DNA of 64,000 bases from assembly GCA_022885665.1 (NCBI GenBank), contig JAGQDJ010000024.1:620001-684000 (forward strand). The letters are read 5' to 3'. Positions 61,601 through 64,000 of the stretch are shown piece after piece. The notes below the pieces were generated by a model that was not told the DNA's origin, did not search any database, and saw only the letters and a program-made list of their open reading frames with translations. Made by a program: the position numbers and the translations under genes. Origin of the DNA: Triops longicaudatus. Lineage: Eukaryota > Arthropoda > Branchiopoda > Notostraca > Triopsidae. Within the stretch, counting starts at the first letter, position 1. Each line of letters begins with the position of its first letter.

Positions 61601-64000
61601 AAATGAGTACTTCCTTGCCGTGTATATTAGCTTTTTGGGACTCCTACGGACCCGACTTGCTCGGCATGCATGTCCTTTCGCTCCTCATTAGACAAAATGC
61701 ACATAAGCTTCCAAAGAGGGAAAAGTGACCCCCTAGTCACCGTTCTAAGGAAGTTCCTCTTCTTCCAAGTGTTGACCTACGCACTTGGTTCCCATTACAC
61801 TGCGTAAACAAACTGCCAAGTACACAAAATCTAGAAAATTGGTCCTGCCATAAATGCACCGTTCGTTTACGTAAATTCACTTTTTTAAAAAGTAATTTAA
61901 TTTTGGTTAACCAACTACTGTGCACAGCCGGATTAACTGCAATGCAAAACTACAAACCTTCGTACAAACGACTTGGTTAATCTTTAAACATAAAATATAC
62001 CAACCACGGGTCGAATATCGAAAAAAAATAGGATATCTAATGTGCTAAGATTTAAGTTGAGTTCTTTTTAATTTAGATCTTTCGGCGTTTGCTGGCTCAT
62101 TGTCGTAAGTTATGAGGTTTGAATTATTTTAAGTGTGTTTAAATAAAGAAATGTTAAACGAAATGGCGTTTTAATCATTCCCAAGTATTTTGAACAAAGA
62201 ATTTTAGTTATTATTAGCATTAACAGAATACATTTTATGAAGATTTGGGGTATCATTTTTCGCGGTTTTCATTCACGAGCGACCTACTAACCGTGTAAAT
62301 GGGGGAATAATTGCACTGAACCGGCTTCACTTTGGCTTCCTATACGATGCTGGACAGAAATACGGCATACTGCAGTAATTTGGGGAGTTACCGAGCTGGC
62401 CAAATGCTAATCTCTAACGAGGCTCGTACACGACCAGGATTGCATTCAACACGCGAATAGAAAGTTAGACAGCAATTAATTTCTAGTTATTGCTAACGTT
62501 AGCGTGTAAACACAGCTAAAAGCCCTCAAGGGCGAGGAAGCTCAAGTCAGGCATATCACAGCCAAACCACACTACCTGTCATTAAGAAAGTTTTCTATTT
62601 CGATGAACATATCCCAACACACGCTAAAGTCTCATACAGCATACAACACCCTGATCGCTGGCGCAGTGAAACGCAACCGCTCGAGAAAAAAGGGTTTGGT
62701 TACGAAGTTTGCAGACGTCCATATTCCTGCCTCACAATGCATCACATGGGGCCAGGACTTCCGTTGAACTGTTTTGGGCCCCCTCTAGTTCCATCCTCCC
62801 TTTTAATTATGCAGAAAACACGGGTCTAGCTAGCAAGCTGCCTTGATTGGTGTCGGTGTTACACTAAGGTCAGTCTCCGAGCCCACAAACAAAAGTTTGA
62901 AATGGACGAGACCAGTCAATGGGAAGTTGGGGGTCCTATCTACCTTCTGCCATCTCTCTACATGTATAGTCTAGTACAGCACCTTGTTAATGGACAATAC
63001 ATGACCAGTGAACTGAATAAACCTCCGTAGCGGTCATCATTCAAATCTGGAAAATGCCGCATATTTTTTCAACAATACAAGTCATGAAACGTTAGCTATG
63101 AAACTTGGGGCCACTGTTAAAGCGTAAGATGATTGAAACAGTCAATGTTCCCAGTTGTGATCATCCAAGCGAGAAAAGCGGTAATATCACGGAAATGTGA
63201 GCATAACATCATTAGGTTGTATAACATCAGTGGTGGCTTGTTGTATAGCATAACGGCGCCACACCCACCTGTGTGTAAGGAATATAACGCGCATAGCCAC
63301 AATGCTACGCTCTACGCATGATTACGAACCGTTTAAACGCGAGAAAACCTTCACTTTTCACATTCTGTACCCGCGTTCAGCGAAACAAACAAAAGGGGCT
63401 AAATTTAAGTTGAAAGTTGATGTTGCTTACCTTCGACGGAGGATGTTGGCCGTTACAAAATATTCCAATATTCAAGCGTCAAGGAACCTCAGGTTGGGCC
63501 GGAGGGCAGGTGGTTTGTCGGATTTTTGGTTGCCACAGTCCCCAAGCGCAACGTGCTATAGGGGCGTTGGTCTTGGGAGTATAAGAAAAACAGTAACACT
63601 TTTTCGCACGTTGCAGATCCTTTTTTCTGAACTGGGTTAATAACAGCACGATAGCGGAGAGCAAATATCCAGTTTTCAATGCACTTAGATTAACTCCACC
63701 CAAGATATAAACACTAAAGAAACTGAGCAGCACATAAGACTGCTTCTTAGGAGATCTCCTCTACCTTGTCTCCCTCTAGATGAAAGGCTTTGGCTTCTTA
63801 CCTGGCGCGCATACCTGCGGACCAAGGAGGAAATGGACAGAATTGTAAAGTGGCTTGACCCTGGAGGCATTCAAATTTAAAATCTGGTTTCGAGTTCAAA
63901 ATGCGACATCACAGCCATCTGCCGGATTGTTAAGCATGTAACGAAGGAACAAGCGCGCAACCTGTAGGTGGCTGTAGTAGTAATATCGTAAAACATGTAC

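Larger units (their letters stand above)
55245..64000. other. Gene-poor region
   Basis: I cannot support any gene. Frames are short, unlinked by splice phase and without known domains. Content includes AT-rich stretches (57.2-57.5 kb, 58.0 kb), a CT-repeat at 61258-61274, a C-run at 61139-61152 and short dispersed repeats noted separately. The opposite-strand region beyond 64 kb may hold the next gene. Confidence 0.55.

Overview
The window is animal nuclear DNA. Genes are split by short introns, mostly 50-100 nt, with GT...AG borders, separated by long gene-poor stretches. The gene set is arthropod: a nubbin/pdm POU factor, a Macroglobulin complement-related (Mcr) protein with an LDLa insert, and a CUB-LDLa membrane protein resembling Drosophila Culd. 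The very small introns suggest a crustacean, possibly a Daphnia-like cladoceran; that species-level guess is inference only.

Layout. 1-17.3 kb: no gene recognised; simple repeats and a few TATA-like sites. 17.3-30.9 kb (+): an Oct1/nubbin-class POU-homeodomain gene with seven constant coding exons plus a 60-nt in-phase cassette exon. Its first coding intron spans about 9.6 kb around that cassette. 34.2-36.5 kb (+): the start of a Mios (GATOR2) gene, then the end of an O-GlcNAcase gene. Both keep introns and both carry frame damage, so they look like relics of DNA-level duplication. 36.9-38.1 kb: a palindromic AT block, a TA microsatellite, a tRNA-derived SINE and a 96-bp hairpin followed by a T-run. 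38.3-39.5 kb (+): an intact six-exon STK16/MPSK1 kinase. 39.6-42.8 kb (-): a CUB/LDLa transmembrane protein whose cytoplasmic tail has three PPxY motifs; it converges on STK16 with only 46 bp between stop codons. 43.7-50.6 kb (-): a complete Mcr-type alpha-2-macroglobulin gene of about 1,650 codons. 50.7-64 kb: no gene recognised, but an 831-bp terminal-inverted-repeat element and dispersed short repeats.

How the genes relate. The POU factor is a nuclear regulator (in flies nubbin acts in wing, nervous system and gut immunity). Mcr and the Culd-like protein are cell-surface proteins in tandem on the same strand; in flies Mcr is needed for septate junctions and Culd for endocytic traffic of rhodopsin. 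STK16 is a lipid-anchored Golgi/membrane kinase. No operon or dedicated pathway links them.

Most notable items: a 33-residue tandem duplication plus cassette exon in the POU protein; a TGA inside the Mcr frame that is removable only as a 36-nt micro-intron; a CGEQ thioester core preceded by Asp instead of Gly; the Mios/OGA double relic; the hairpin upstream of STK16; and the PPxY-rich tail of the Culd-like protein. All gene calls come from reading the translated sequence and from remembered family features; no database search was run.
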